The notes: a model not told the origin generated them from the sequence alone. DNA of 64,000 bases from Marinilabiliales bacterium (GCA_002869385.1 PKTB01000010.1:115476-179475); one strand, 5' to 3'; counted from the first letter of the stretch, positions 15,817 to 26,595 are shown. Program-made: numbers and translations.

Positions 15817-18800
15817 TTGGTAGGAAAGATATTTAAATATACGTTTTTTGGTGGACTTATCATCAGTTTGATTTCTATTATATTTCCATCAAATGCTAGT
15901 ATAAACGACTATATGGGAGGATATGCAATTCCTGATGATGGGAATGTGTATGTTGATGATACAATTAAGGATAATAATTTACCATATCCAATACCGGATG
16001 ATAACGTTAATCCAACACAAAATAATGATAATAGCCCTCTATATGGTGAAGATCCAAGTCAGATAGAAACAGAAATTATATATGATGCTGAAACAGATCA
16101 GTATATTTTTGTAAAGAAACTTGGTGATGAGGTCATTGAAACACCTTTCGCCGTAACATTTGAAGAGTACCTTGAATATGACTTTGATAAGGCCATGAAT
16201 GATTACTGGCGTCAGATGTCAAAAAGTGATATTTCTGAAAGTCGCGAAACTTTAATCCCTAAACTTGAAGTAGGAGGTGAAATATTTGACAGAATCTTCG
16301 GTGGGAATGTTATTGATATTAAACCACAAGGATCAGCTGAGTTAAGCTTTGGGTTAAATATTTCTAAAGTTGACAACCCTTCTTTACCTGTTAAAATGCA
16401 GCGAACTACAACATTCGATTTTAACGAGAAGATTCAGATGAACGTTGTTGGACAGATTGGAGATAAAATGAAAATAAATGTACAGTATGATACTGAGGCT
16501 GCATTTGACTTTGAAAACTCTGTGAAATTAGAGTACACAGGACACGAAGATGAAATAATCCAAAAGATTGAAGCTGGTAATGTATCGTTGCCATTAACAG
16601 GAACACTTATTTCCGGTAGCCAAAGTTTATTTGGTTTAAAAACAGAAGCAAAATTTGGTAAGCTTACTGTTACAACAATATTTTCTCAGCAAAAAGGTGA
16701 ATCATCAACAATTGAAGTTGAAGGCGGCGCACAAACGAAAGAGTTTGAGCTTAAAGCAGATGAATACGAAAGTAATAAGCACTTCTTCCTTTCACATTAC
16801 TTTAAAGAAAATTATGACAGATCATTAGCAAGCTTGCCGGTAATTAATTCAGGAGTAAATATTACAAGAATAGAAGTTTGGGTTACGAATAAGACAGGTA
16901 ATTTTGAAAATTCACGTAATATTGTTGCATTTGCCGACCTTGGTGAAAGTAATAGTAATGACCTTCAAGCTCAATATGTTATAGATAATAATTTAGGTAA
17001 CATTACAACTGTACCTCCTGATAATGATATAAATATACTTGGTACAATAGATGAAACAGTTCCTGATGTTAGAGACATTAACTTGGTTGGTAATGCATTG
17101 ATGTCATATGATATGACAGGAGGTATTGATTATGAAAAAATAGAGTCAGCCAGACTGTTGACATCATCCGAATATACTGTAAATGAGAAACTCGGTTATA
17201 TTTCTCTTAATTCAACAATTAGTTCAGATCAGGTTCTTGCGGTTGCTTTTGAGTACACTGTTGGAGGTCAAGTCTTTAAAGTTGGGGAATTCTCAAACTC
17301 TGCAATTGTTGCACCAGATGCTTTAGTATTAAAACTTATAAAAGGAACATCATTTACTCCTCAGCAAAAATCCTGGGATTTGATGATGAAGAATATTTAT
17401 AATATTGGAGCATATCAATTGAGTAGCGAAGACTTCTGGCTGGACATTATGTATAATAATGATAAAACAGGAACAGAAATTAATTATCTTCCTGCAGGGG
17501 AAATTGATAGCACAAGATTACTAACCGTAATGAATCTGGATAATCTGAACTCTCAGTTAGACCCTTATCCAGACGGCATTTTTGACTTTATTGATGGATA
17601 TACAGTAAATACATCTAATGGACGAATAATATTTCCGGTTAGAGAACCTTTTGGCTCACACCTTTTAGATGAGATTACAGGAGGTAACTTTGCTTTAAAT
17701 GAGGAGGCAGAGCCGTATGTATTCCAGGAATTATATGATAGTACTCAGTCAACAGCAAGACAGATTGCAGAAAAGAATAAATTTAAGATTCAAGGTAAAT
17801 ATAAATCCAGTGGTGGTAGCGATATCTCACTTAATGCGATTAATATTCCTCAGGGTAGTGTAACTGTTACTGCCGGGGCACAACAACTTACAGAAAACGT
17901 TGACTATACTGTCGATTATAATCTTGGTAGAGTTAAAATTATTAATCAAGGTATACTAGAAGCAAAAACCCCTATCAGAATTTCTCTTGAGAGTAATTCA
18001 ATGTTTAATATTCAAACAAAGACTCTAATAGGGTCGCATTTGAACTACGAGTTATCAAAAGACTTTAATGTTGGTGCAACAATTCTGAACTTAACAGAAA
18101 AACCATTGACCCAAAAGGTTAGTATTGGAGATGAACCGATTTCAAATACAATCTGGGGTGTTAATACTTCATATAGATCAGAAGTACCGTTTCTTACAAA
18201 AGCAATAGATTTTATTCCGTTTATTGAGACAAAGGAAATGTCGACGATTACAGTAACAGGTGAATTTGCTCATTTAATACCGGGACACTCAAAGGCTATT
18301 GAAAAAGAAGGTAATGCTTATATTGATGATTTCGAAGGGACTAAAACCAGTCTGGATTTAAAATCATATATTGCATGGACAATTGCAAGTACTCCGGCTG
18401 ATTCTGCCATGTTCCCCGAAGCAACAGGAATTGATAATCTTGATATTGGATATAATCGTGCAAAACTAGCTTGGTATGTTGTCGACCCATTCTTCCACAG
18501 AAGTACCTCGCCTGTTAGTATCGAAGATCAGTCGAGTCATTATGTAAGAGAAATTTACGAAAAAGAACTTTTCCCAAATCGTGAAAGTACTACAGGAATT
18601 CCTAATAATATGGTTGCACTTAACCTTGCTTTTTATCCAAGTGAGAGAGGGCCATATAACTATGATGCTGTAAATATTGATGAAAATGGAAATCTGACAA
18701 ATCCAAATACAAGGTGGGGTGGGATAATGCGCCAGCTTCAAACAACAGATTTTGAAGAGTCTAATATTGAATATATTGAATTTTGGCTGATGGATCCATT

Positions 18801-19614
18801 TGTTGAAGACTCATCAAATAATGGTGGAGATTTGTATTTTAATCTTGGAGATGTTTCAGAAGATGTTCTTAAGGATGGTAGAAAATCATTTGAACAAGGT
18901 TTACCAACACCATTCAGTGACCATCCAATTGATTCTACAAGTTGGGGATATATTCCATTAATGCAATCATTGGTTAATGCGTTTGATAATGATCCGGAAG
19001 CTCGTATTGCTCAGGATGTTGGTTTGGATGGTTTGAATGATGATGATGAAAGAAGATATTTTGAAGATGTGTATTTAAGTGCAATAAGAAGTTCTTTTGG
19101 AGAAACATCTGTAGCTTATCAGAAGGCTCTCGAAGATCCATCATCTGACAACTATCATCATTACAGAGGAACCGATTATGATTGTGATGAAAAGAATATC
19201 CTTGAAAGATATAAGTTGTTTAATGGTTTAGAAGGCAACTCTCCTCCAGCAGAATATTCAGAAGAGTCTTATTCAACAAGTGCACAAACAACACCTAACG
19301 TTGAGGATATTAATAAAGATAATACACTTAGTGAGAGTGAAAATTACTTCCAGTACAGGGTTTCTATCAGAAAAGGGGACCTTGTTGTTGGAGAGAATTA
19401 TATTACTGATAAAGTAGAAACATCTGCAAGCTTTGCTAATGATGAAACTTCTAAAGTAACCTGGTACCAGTTTAAGATTCCTGTATATGATTATGATAGA
19501 AGAGTTGGAAATATCTCAGATTTCAAATCTATTCGCTTTATGCGTGTATTTATGACAGGATTCTCAGATCCGACTATTTTGAGATTTGCAACATTAAGTC
19601 TTGTTCGTGGTTAA
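15817..19614 (+). CDS. sprA: SprA, type IX secretion translocon protein, N-terminal part
   Basis: SprA is the very large outer-membrane beta-barrel pore of the type IX secretion system and is required for gliding. This part (1,265 residues) carries an N-terminal export signal, the SprA N-terminal domain (DYWRQMSKSDISESRETLIPKL..., IRGGNVIDI-like block GGNVIDIKPQGSAELSFGLNI) and long beta-rich stretches. It ends at TAA 19612-19614 after LRFATLSLVRG. The same frame continues WRKYN..., and SprA homologues have Glu at this position (GAA to TAA, G to T). A second stop, TAG 19804-19806, lies 192 bases on. Joined, 15817-23271 encodes about 2,484 residues, matching SprA of flavobacteria (~2,400). The start is TTG 15817, chosen for the signal-like segment that follows. 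Confidence 0.93.
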   Translation: MVGKIFKYTFFGGLIISLISIIFPSNASINDYMGGYAIPDDGNVYVDDTIKDNNLPYPIPDDNVNPTQNNDNSPLYGEDPSQIETEIIYDAETDQYIFVKKLGDEVIETPFAVTFEEYLEYDFDKAMNDYWRQMSKSDISESRETLIPKLEVGGEIFDRIFGGNVIDIKPQGSAELSFGLNISKVDNPSLPVKMQRTTTFDFNEKIQMNVVGQIGDKMKINVQYDTEAAFDFENSVKLEYTGHEDEIIQKIEAGNVSLPLTGTLISGSQSLFGLKTEAKFGKLTVTTIFSQQKGESSTIEVEGGAQTKEFELKADEYESNKHFFLSHYFKENYDRSLASLPVINSGVNITRIEVWVTNKTGNFENSRNIVAFADLGESNSNDLQAQYVIDNNLGNITTVPPDNDINILGTIDETVPDVRDINLVGNALMSYDMTGGIDYEKIESARLLTSSEYTVNEKLGYISLNSTISSDQVLAVAFEYTVGGQVFKVGEFSNSAIVAPDALVLKLIKGTSFTPQQKSWDLMMKNIYNIGAYQLSSEDFWLDIMYNNDKTGTEINYLPAGEIDSTRLLTVMNLDNLNSQLDPYPDGIFDFIDGYTVNTSNGRIIFPVREPFGSHLLDEITGGNFALNEEAEPYVFQELYDSTQSTARQIAEKNKFKIQGKYKSSGGSDISLNAINIPQGSVTVTAGAQQLTENVDYTVDYNLGRVKIINQGILEAKTPIRISLESNSMFNIQTKTLIGSHLNYELSKDFNVGATILNLTEKPLTQKVSIGDEPISNTIWGVNTSYRSEVPFLTKAIDFIPFIETKEMSTITVTGEFAHLIPGHSKAIEKEGNAYIDDFEGTKTSLDLKSYIAWTIASTPADSAMFPEATGIDNLDIGYNRAKLAWYVVDPFFHRSTSPVSIEDQSSHYVREIYEKELFPNRESTTGIPNNMVALNLAFYPSERGPYNYDAVNIDENGNLTNPNTRWGGIMRQLQTTDFEESNIEYIEFWLMDPFVEDSSNNGGDLYFNLGDVSEDVLKDGRKSFEQGLPTPFSDHPIDSTSWGYIPLMQSLVNAFDNDPEARIAQDVGLDGLNDDDERRYFEDVYLSAIRSSFGETSVAYQKALEDPSSDNYHHYRGTDYDCDEKNILERYKLFNGLEGNSPPAEYSEESYSTSAQTTPNVEDINKDNTLSESENYFQYRVSIRKGDLVVGENYITDKVETSASFANDETSKVTWYQFKIPVYDYDRRVGNISDFKSIRFMRVFMTGFSDPTILRFATLSLVRG

Positions 19615-19812
19615 TGGAGAAAGTATAATGCTAGTTTCATGCAACCTGGAGAATATATCGTTGACGAACTTGCAGAAACTCCTTTTGATGTAAGTGCTGT
19701 AAATATTGAAGAGAACGCATCAAAGAGTCCGGTTAACTATATTTTACCTCCAGGGATTAATAGGCAAATTGATCCGATGAATCCTCAGATGAGACAGTTA
19801 AATTAGCAGTCA

Positions 19813-22800
19813 ATGTCACTAAAAGTTTGTGGATTACAGGATGGAGATGCCAGGGCTGTGTACAAGAATGTAGATCTGGATGTAAGGAAATACCTGAAAT
19901 TAAAGATGTTTATTCATGCCGAAGAGGTTCCGGGTGAGGGTTCTTTGGCAGATGGGGATATATCTGTGTTTGTAAGAATGGGTACTGATTATCAGAATAA
20001 CTACTACGAATATGAAATACCTTTAACCATAACACCTGCAGGTTATTATGACGGAACGCTTGATGAAGAAGCCCCTGACAGATATTTGGTTTGGCCGGAG
20101 GCTAATGATTTAGATTTAGATTTTGAGTTGTTACAATTAGTCAAACAGGAACGTAATGATCTAATTAGAGCCGGGAATCCAAATGTAAGTTTAACACGTT
20201 TGTATACCGAGTTTGATGGAGACCGAAAAGTAAGTGTTATGGGTAATCCTAATTTGTCAAATGTTCAAACCATTATGATTGGTATTCGAAATCCGAAAAA
20301 GGTTTCACAAACAGATGATGATGATGGATTGCCAAAATGTGCGGAGGTTTGGGTAAATGAATTGCGATTAACTGATTTTGATGAAAAAGGTGGATGGGCA
20401 GCTAATGCGAGGATTACTGCTAAACTTGCTGATTTCGGTTCAGTAACAGTTGCAGGAGCAACTAGTAAACCAGGTTTTGGAGCGATTAATCAGAAAGTTA
20501 GTGAAAGACAAAAAGAGGAAATTAATAGAATTGATGTTTCTTCTAATCTTGAATTGGTCAAGTTCTTCCCAGAAAAACTAAATGTGAGAATACCAATGTA
20601 TGTTGGGTATTCACAAAATGTTGCAAATCCTGAGTACAATCCTCTTGATCCGGATATTCCATTTAAAGTTGCATTGAGTGATCCTACTCTTTCCGAAGAA
20701 TACAAAGACAGTCTGCGGCATATTGCTCAGGATTATACTCAAAGAAAGAGTTTAAACTTTACAAATGTTAAAGTAAATAAAACTCAAGGTAAACCTCACA
20801 TTTATGACTTGTCAAATTGGTCGGTTAGCTATGGATATAATGAAACCTTCCAAAGAGATGTTAATACAATTTATAACACCAATAAGGTCTATACCGGAGC
20901 TGTATTCTATAACTATAATGCAACTCCTAAAATCATTGAACCATTTAAGGACGTAAAACTCTTTAATAAAAAAGCATTTAAAATAATTAAGGATTTTAAT
21001 TTTTATTTTCTTCCTTCGCAATTATCTTTCAGAACAAACCTTAACAGAACATATGGAGAAACGCAATTAAGGAATATATATAATTCTTCATTACCATTAC
21101 CTGTTAGTGTGAGAAAAGACTTTAACTGGATTCGTCAATACGATTTAAAATACAACTTGTCAAAGAATTTAAAGTTTTATTTCAAAGCAACAAATAATGC
21201 CAGAATTGATGAACCTCAGGGTAGAATTTACAAAGAGGATCCTTTCTACGAGCAGAAACGCGATACAATATGGGACAACTTAAGGAATTTTGGTAGAAAT
21301 ACTCAATACCACCATGATTGGAATGTTACTTATAACTTGCCAATAAATAAAATACCATTGTTGAATTGGGTTACAGCGAATACACGTTATTCCGGAACTT
21401 ATGACTGGACTGCAGGACCAATTACTGCAGATACCCTAAATTTGGGTAATATGCTGCAGAATGGGAATTCAATGTCGCTTAACACACAGTTTAATTTGTT
21501 AAGTCTATATAATAAAATAGATTATCTTGATGAAGTAAATAAAAAATACCGGGGTAGGCGATCGAGACGTAGTCCTAAAAAAGAAGTAGAGACAGTGACA
21601 TTTGAAGAGCAGGGAGTAAAACTTAAAGCCGAAAAAGAAAAGAAATTTACTCATAAGTTAAAAACAGAGGATGTAACAATTAAAGCAACAGGATCTGACG
21701 GAAAGGATGTGCTTGGAGATTATCGTGTAATTGACGAGAATAGAGCCGCATTTACACCAACTGTAGATGCTGAAGAGGTAACAATTCTTATTACAGGCAA
21801 ACGTGAGAAGAAAGAGTCAATTGCAAAAATAATATTTGACAATACTCTTGTAGCTGTTATGAGTGTTAAAAATATTTCAATTGGTTTTACTGAGACTAAT
21901 GGGACTTTACTACCTGGTTATATGCCATCAACCTATATTATGGGTATGTCAAATTATGTTGCAGATCCGGAAATGTTTGGAAATCATTCTGCAATTCGTA
22001 CACCTACAATCCCATTTGTACTCGGATGGCAAGAAGATGGTTTTGGAGATTGGGCAATCAGAAATAATGTTGTTACAAGAGATACGACTAATATTCAGGC
22101 ATTTATGCAAACACATAATCGTAGCTGGAATGTTAGAGCGTCTTTGGAACCGGTTAGAGATTTGCGAATTGACCTTAATCTAACCCATTCATTTAGTCAA
22201 AATAGTAGTCATTATTATAGATATGGTTATGATACTATCTATGGTGATGATAGATTTATGCAGATGAACCCAACTACTAGTGGTACCTTCTCAATGTCAA
22301 TCATTTCGTGGGGAACAGCATTTGAACCAATGAACAGTGACGGGGATTATTCTTCGGCAACATTCTCGCAGTTTGATGCTAACAGAATTGTTATAGCAAA
22401 TAGACTAGCATCCGAAAGACCTGGTTATAATCCAACAGATGTTGACACCTATGGGTTCCCTTCAGGATATGGAAAAACATCACAAGATGTCCTTATACCT
22501 GCGTTTATTGCCGCATATACTAATAAGTCCCCTGAAGTGGTTAGTCTTGAGACATTCCCGTCAATTCTTAGTGCACTACCAAACTGGAGGATTACTTATG
22601 ATGGCTTATCAAAGATTCCAAAGCTTGCAAAGATATTTAGATCTGTAAACTTGAACCATGTTTATCGTTCAACATTTAATATCGGATCTTATCAAACAAG
22701 GCTCTCAAACGAATATTATGAGCAAGATGGGTTTAATATAATAAGAGATGAGCTTGAAAACTATTACTCAAAGTATCAGATTAATGGTATAAGTATAACA

Positions 22801-23271
22801 GAACAGTTTTCACCACTTATCTCCATTGATATGACCATGACAAATAGCTTTATTGCTAAAGTGGAGGTTAAAAAGAATCGTAACCTTAATATGAGTTTTA
22901 GTAATAATCAGCTAACAGAATTGAAAAACGATGAGTTTATTATTGGGACAGGTTATAGATTTAAAGATGTTGAAATTACAATAAAGACTAGTGGAAGACA
23001 AAGAAATTTCAAGAGTGATCTAAATGTTCGTTTAGACTTCTCAATCAGAAATAGTCTTACTGTTATCCGAAAACTTGAAGAAGGATTTAATCAACCTACA
23101 GCAGGACAAAAAACATTTACAATTAAAACTTCTGCTGATTATGTGCTAAGTAATAGATTTAATCTCAGACTTTTCTATGATCAGGTAATTAATAAGCCAA
23201 CACTTAATATTACATATCCAACATCCAATACTAATTTTGGTGTTAGCTTGAGATTTACTCTTGCAACTTAG
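19813..23271 (+). CDS. sprA: SprA, C-terminal part (same frame, after two in-frame stops)
   Basis: Continuation of sprA in the same frame as 15817-19614. Bases 19615-19806 encode WRKYNASFMQPGEY... up to PMNPQMRQLN followed by TAG. In homologues the sequence reads LNEQSMSLKV, so GAG to TAG (G to T) is the simplest explanation. The 1,152 residues from ATG 19813 contain the second SprA repeat half and many amphipathic beta-strands of the 36-strand barrel, ending with NFGVSLRFTLAT. Without readthrough neither half could build the pore. Because this genome encodes several type IX cargo proteins nearby, a functional sprA is expected, which argues that the stops are errors. gcvH follows, the usual neighbour. 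Confidence 0.92.
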   Translation: MSLKVCGLQDGDARAVYKNVDLDVRKYLKLKMFIHAEEVPGEGSLADGDISVFVRMGTDYQNNYYEYEIPLTITPAGYYDGTLDEEAPDRYLVWPEANDLDLDFELLQLVKQERNDLIRAGNPNVSLTRLYTEFDGDRKVSVMGNPNLSNVQTIMIGIRNPKKVSQTDDDDGLPKCAEVWVNELRLTDFDEKGGWAANARITAKLADFGSVTVAGATSKPGFGAINQKVSERQKEEINRIDVSSNLELVKFFPEKLNVRIPMYVGYSQNVANPEYNPLDPDIPFKVALSDPTLSEEYKDSLRHIAQDYTQRKSLNFTNVKVNKTQGKPHIYDLSNWSVSYGYNETFQRDVNTIYNTNKVYTGAVFYNYNATPKIIEPFKDVKLFNKKAFKIIKDFNFYFLPSQLSFRTNLNRTYGETQLRNIYNSSLPLPVSVRKDFNWIRQYDLKYNLSKNLKFYFKATNNARIDEPQGRIYKEDPFYEQKRDTIWDNLRNFGRNTQYHHDWNVTYNLPINKIPLLNWVTANTRYSGTYDWTAGPITADTLNLGNMLQNGNSMSLNTQFNLLSLYNKIDYLDEVNKKYRGRRSRRSPKKEVETVTFEEQGVKLKAEKEKKFTHKLKTEDVTIKATGSDGKDVLGDYRVIDENRAAFTPTVDAEEVTILITGKREKKESIAKIIFDNTLVAVMSVKNISIGFTETNGTLLPGYMPSTYIMGMSNYVADPEMFGNHSAIRTPTIPFVLGWQEDGFGDWAIRNNVVTRDTTNIQAFMQTHNRSWNVRASLEPVRDLRIDLNLTHSFSQNSSHYYRYGYDTIYGDDRFMQMNPTTSGTFSMSIISWGTAFEPMNSDGDYSSATFSQFDANRIVIANRLASERPGYNPTDVDTYGFPSGYGKTSQDVLIPAFIAAYTNKSPEVVSLETFPSILSALPNWRITYDGLSKIPKLAKIFRSVNLNHVYRSTFNIGSYQTRLSNEYYEQDGFNIIRDELENYYSKYQINGISITEQFSPLISIDMTMTNSFIAKVEVKKNRNLNMSFSNNQLTELKNDEFIIGTGYRFKDVEITIKTSGRQRNFKSDLNVRLDFSIRNSLTVIRKLEEGFNQPTAGQKTFTIKTSADYVLSNRFNLRLFYDQVINKPTLNITYPTSNTNFGVSLRFTLAT

Positions 23272-23329
23272 AAAAAAATGTATTTACTTTGAGTGTTTTA
23301 AAATAATCAATAACATAAAAATATTTGCA

Positions 23330-23710
23330 ATGAACTTTCCAGAAAATTTAAAGTATGCTGAATCACACGAGTGGTTACGTATTGAAGGAGACGAAGCAGT
23401 TGTTGGAATTACTGAATTTGCTGCAACTCATTTAGGTGATATCGTTTTTATCGAAATCGAAACTGAAGGTGAAGAACTTGATAAAGGTGAATCTTTTGGT
23501 ACTATCGAAGCGGTTAAAACTGTATCAGATTCTTATATGCCTGTTGCTGGTGAAGTAATCGAAGTTAATGAGGCAATTCTTGACGACCCAGCATTAGTAA
23601 ACAAAGACTGTTATGGAGAAGGCTGGTTGATTAAAATCAAATTAGCAAATCCAGCTGATGTTGATGAACTAATGGATGCAGCAGCTTACGCAGACGTAGC
23701 AAAAGACTAA
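23330..23710 (+). CDS. gcvH: Glycine cleavage system H protein
   Basis: Lipoyl-carrying shuttle protein of the glycine cleavage complex; it moves the aminomethyl group between the P, T and L proteins in the cytoplasm. ATG 23330 gives a 126-residue protein of normal length beginning MNFPENLKYAESHEWL. The longer frame from 23261 adds an unrelated leader. The lipoylation site is Lys63 in SFGTIEAVKTVSDSYMPV, and the C-terminal NKDCYGEGWLIKIKLA block is intact. Located right after sprA, a conserved Bacteroidota position. A strong terminator follows, so ispD is a separate unit. Confidence 0.97.
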   Translation: MNFPENLKYAESHEWLRIEGDEAVVGITEFAATHLGDIVFIEIETEGEELDKGESFGTIEAVKTVSDSYMPVAGEVIEVNEAILDDPALVNKDCYGEGWLIKIKLANPADVDELMDAAAYADVAKD

Positions 23711-23723
23711 TAGATACTTTTAG

Positions 23724-23757
23724 GAAAGCTCATTTTTGAGCTTTCTTTTTCTTTTAA
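23724..23757 (+). terminator. Rho-independent terminator after gcvH
   Basis: Perfect 9-bp stem GAAAGCTCA / TGAGCTTTC with a TTTT loop (23724-23745), followed immediately by TTTTTCTTTT. It sits 14 bases after the gcvH stop and closes the ruvA-sprA-gcvH unit. Confidence 0.9.
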
Positions 23758-23772
23758 CTTATCATAAATTTT

Positions 23773-24492
23773 ATGAAAGACAGCATAGTTTATGCTCTGA
23801 TATTGTCGGGAGGCTCAGGAAATCGCTTTGGTAATAATATGCCAAAACAGTTTGCTGATGTTTATGGTAAAACAATTCTTGATTATTGTATTTCAAACTT
23901 TAATAATCATCCGGGAATTGATAAAATTGTTATTGTTAGCAATGCAGAACATATTCAGAGGACTATGCAAATCGCAAAGCCATCAAAGTTTAGCAAATTA
24001 GTTTCAGTAGTAGAAGGTGGAGGAACAAGAGGAGAATCTTCATACATTGGACTAAAAGAAATTGCAGAAAAAGAAAAAAGTTTCGAAAACGTAAAAGTTC
24101 TAATTCAGGATGCAGTTCGCCCAAATACAAAACCTTTTATTATTGATAATGTTATCGAAAATTTAAAAAGTTTGAGAGCCGTGTCTGTTGCCCTTCCAAC
24201 AACAGATACAATCTATATTACTGATGGAGATAATCAGTTAGTTGCAATTCCTGACAGAAATAAACTATATAAAGCTCAAACTCCACAAGGCTTTGATTTT
24301 GAGTTAATCTATTCTGCATATCAAAAACTTGAAAAAGTAAACAGATTCAAACAAACAGATGATTGTAGTATTATTAATAAGGTATATCCTGATGAGAAGA
24401 TTAATGTAATAGAGGGAGATATTAATAATATTAAGATTACATTTTCAGAAGATATTGAGTATTTTAGACAAATCCTAAAATCTAAAGTTTAA
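23773..24492 (+). CDS. ispD: 2-C-methyl-D-erythritol 4-phosphate cytidylyltransferase
   Basis: Third enzyme of the MEP isoprenoid pathway: MEP + CTP to CDP-ME. The 239 residues match the family length. Motifs are the CTP-binding loop LSGGSGNRFGNNMPKQF (~10-26), DAVRPNTKPF (~109-118), the TDTIY/RNKLYKAQTPQGFDFELI block and the C-terminal TDDCSII...PDEKINVIEGDINNIKIT. All expected residues are visible. It converges with the minus-strand acyltransferase, overlapping its end by 18 bases. ispE, the next enzyme but one of the pathway order (CDP-ME kinase), lies far away at 52.3-53.1 kb. Confidence 0.93.
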   Translation: MKDSIVYALILSGGSGNRFGNNMPKQFADVYGKTILDYCISNFNNHPGIDKIVIVSNAEHIQRTMQIAKPSKFSKLVSVVEGGGTRGESSYIGLKEIAEKEKSFENVKVLIQDAVRPNTKPFIIDNVIENLKSLRAVSVALPTTDTIYITDGDNQLVAIPDRNKLYKAQTPQGFDFELIYSAYQKLEKVNRFKQTDDCSIINKVYPDEKINVIEGDINNIKITFSEDIEYFRQILKSKV

Positions 24493-25575
24493 AATTTTAA
24501 ATTCTCGATTTCGCAAATCTGTCATCGGTTTTTCCCAAATCCTGTAAATAAAGTAAGACAGTATAATTGATATAAGAATATATCCTATGAAATCAATTGT
24601 ATTTATTCCTAAACTTATCTGATATTTTGTGATAAGATATAATACAGGCATATGAATTAAATATAATGCATAAGATATAATACTGATAAAACTAATGGGT
24701 TTATTGATTACTGATTTAGTCTTTTCTATCCTATAAATAACAGGAATCCATAACAGAATAAATAATGATTGTAAACTATAATAAAATGTTTGTCTAAATA
24801 ATGTATTGCTTTCAAAACTGTATGTCTTTAGGAAAAAGATACCTACAATTCCCAGTGCAAAGAAAATAAAAGAGTACTTTTTAAAGAAATTACCAAAATA
24901 AGTGAAAATATAGGCACCCAGCAGGCCAAATGCAATTGTATCTAAACGATAAATCACAATCTTTCTAATGAAAAGATCCACATCATTTGCTCCGAATGAT
25001 GAGTCAAACTGTATTATGCGTAATCCTAATGGTACAGTAAGAAACAATATGCAAATTAGCAAATAACTTTTTTTGTATGACTTAGGTTTAGAAAAGATGA
25101 GAATTATAGAAATAAGTAGTGGGAATAATAAATAAAACCATTCTTCCACAGCAAGACTCCATGATTCCCAGAACATAAGGTCGAGAGGTTTTATAAAGTT
25201 CTGAAGGAATACAAAATATGCAAGGCTGTTAATGTTTAGAATCCCATCATATACCCCAATTTTAATCATTATTAGGTTAATAACTAAAAATAGTAAATAA
25301 TTAGGTAATGTCCTAAACCATCTGCGTTTATAAAAAGTCAGAGTATTGAGAAAAAAACTTCTGTCATTTGTCTTATCCTGTTTAAGTAGTATCCTTCCGA
25401 TTAAGAAACCGCTCAAAACAAAAAACATGTCAACACCATCTACTGGAAACCATTAATTAACTCCTATGTCAATAAATTCGCTTCCATGACCCAGAACAAC
25501 AGCTAATACAGCAATAGCTCTGAACAAATCAAGTCCAAAATTTCTTTTATTTATATTGGAAAATACTGTTCCCAA
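24475..25575 (-). pseudogene. Acyltransferase 3 family membrane protein, interrupted by TAA near its N-terminus
   Basis: Multi-pass membrane O-acyltransferase of the OafA/NodX type that modifies surface glycans or lipids. The intended product starts at TTG 25575 and opens with the family block FGLDLFRAIAVLAVVLGHG, including the catalytic His. It continues WFPVDGVDMFFVLSGFLIGRIL with the second family motif, and has about ten hydrophobic segments. TAA at 25453-25455 splits GVN from WFPVDG, so as read only an internally initiated product from ATG 25428 (317 residues) without the catalytic His is possible. GAA or GGA-type codons could give this stop by few changes; a G-to-T origin is plausible but not proven. 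It begins 4 bases after the heptose kinase stop, in the same minus-strand unit. Confidence 0.85.
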
Positions 25576-25578
25576 AGT

Positions 25579-26562
25579 TTATAGTTCTGCAATCAACTCA
25601 TCGGGATTAATTGGAACAACACCTGTTTTCTCACAGACCAAACCACCTGCAATATTAGAAACTTGTGCTATTTCAGTCAATTCTGCTCCTGATGCAAGTA
25701 GTAAGCTTGCTACACTAATAACAGTGTCGCCTGCTCCTGAGACATCTGATATGTCACGTATTTCAGCTGGAAAATGATGCATATTCTTATTGTCTGCTAT
25801 AAATACACCTTTTTCAGAGAGTGTAATCATTAAGATTTCTATATCCTGATTATTAATAAAAGTTTGAGCATGACTTTTTAACTTGTCGAGCTCATGTTTA
25901 TCAATATCAGTTTTAACGCCTTCACTAAACTCTTTTAGATTCGGCTTAAATAGACTTATATTTCTATAATCAAGGAAATTGTTCTTTTTCGGATCAACAG
26001 TTGTAAAGATATTCTTTTCCTTATCAAGCTTAGTTAGCTTTTCAATAAGATGTTGACTTAAAACTCCTTTATCATAATCTTCGAAAATAATGACATCTAT
26101 AGTGTACTTATTAACAAGACTTTTAATCCTGTTATATAGTTCTTCGCTATGTTTTGAGTCAATTGGGTGAGAGTCTTCTTCATCGACTCTAAGTAAATGT
26201 TGACCACTACTAATGATTCTGGTTTTAACAGTTGTTTTTCTTAATGTTGATTCAATAATGCCTTCACTGCTGAGCTTTCTTTCATGAAGTAAGTCTTTAA
26301 AAACACTACCTTTTTCATCTTTACCAATCACAGAACACATTATAGCTTCAGCTCCCAGAGCAGATACATTTAAAGCAACATTGGCAGCCCCACATAAACG
26401 ACTGTCTTTTTCCTTAACAGAAACTATCGGAATGGGAGCCTCTGGTGATATGCGGTTTACTTTTCCCCACATATATTCATCAACCATTACGTCACCGACT
26501 ATAAGAACCTTCTTATTCCTAAATACTTCTATTTTTCTTACTATTGCTGATTTGTCAATCAT
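25579..26562 (-). CDS. rfaE1: D-glycero-beta-D-manno-heptose-7-phosphate kinase (PfkB family)
   Basis: Kinase of ADP-heptose biosynthesis (lipopolysaccharide inner core), 327 residues, with only the kinase half of HldE. Motifs are VGDVMVDEYMWGKVNRISPEAP (~22-43), the sugar-binding loop RLCGAANVALN (~55-65), LLRVDEED and the catalytic PfkB signature DVSGAGDTVISVA with Asp as base. Oddity: the loop normally reads RLGGAANVALN. Cys57 (codon on the minus strand at 26394-26392) would arise from GGT by one G-to-T change. A neighbouring glycan acyltransferase fits an envelope role. The start MIDKSAIVRKIE is supported by homology to the usual family beginning. Confidence 0.9.
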   Translation of the reverse strand: MIDKSAIVRKIEVFRNKKVLIVGDVMVDEYMWGKVNRISPEAPIPIVSVKEKDSRLCGAANVALNVSALGAEAIMCSVIGKDEKGSVFKDLLHERKLSSEGIIESTLRKTTVKTRIISSGQHLLRVDEEDSHPIDSKHSEELYNRIKSLVNKYTIDVIIFEDYDKGVLSQHLIEKLTKLDKEKNIFTTVDPKKNNFLDYRNISLFKPNLKEFSEGVKTDIDKHELDKLKSHAQTFINNQDIEILMITLSEKGVFIADNKNMHHFPAEIRDISDVSGAGDTVISVASLLLASGAELTEIAQVSNIAGGLVCEKTGVVPINPDELIAEL

Positions 26563-26595
26563 TTCTTTGTTTTTTGTGATTACAAAAATAAGATA

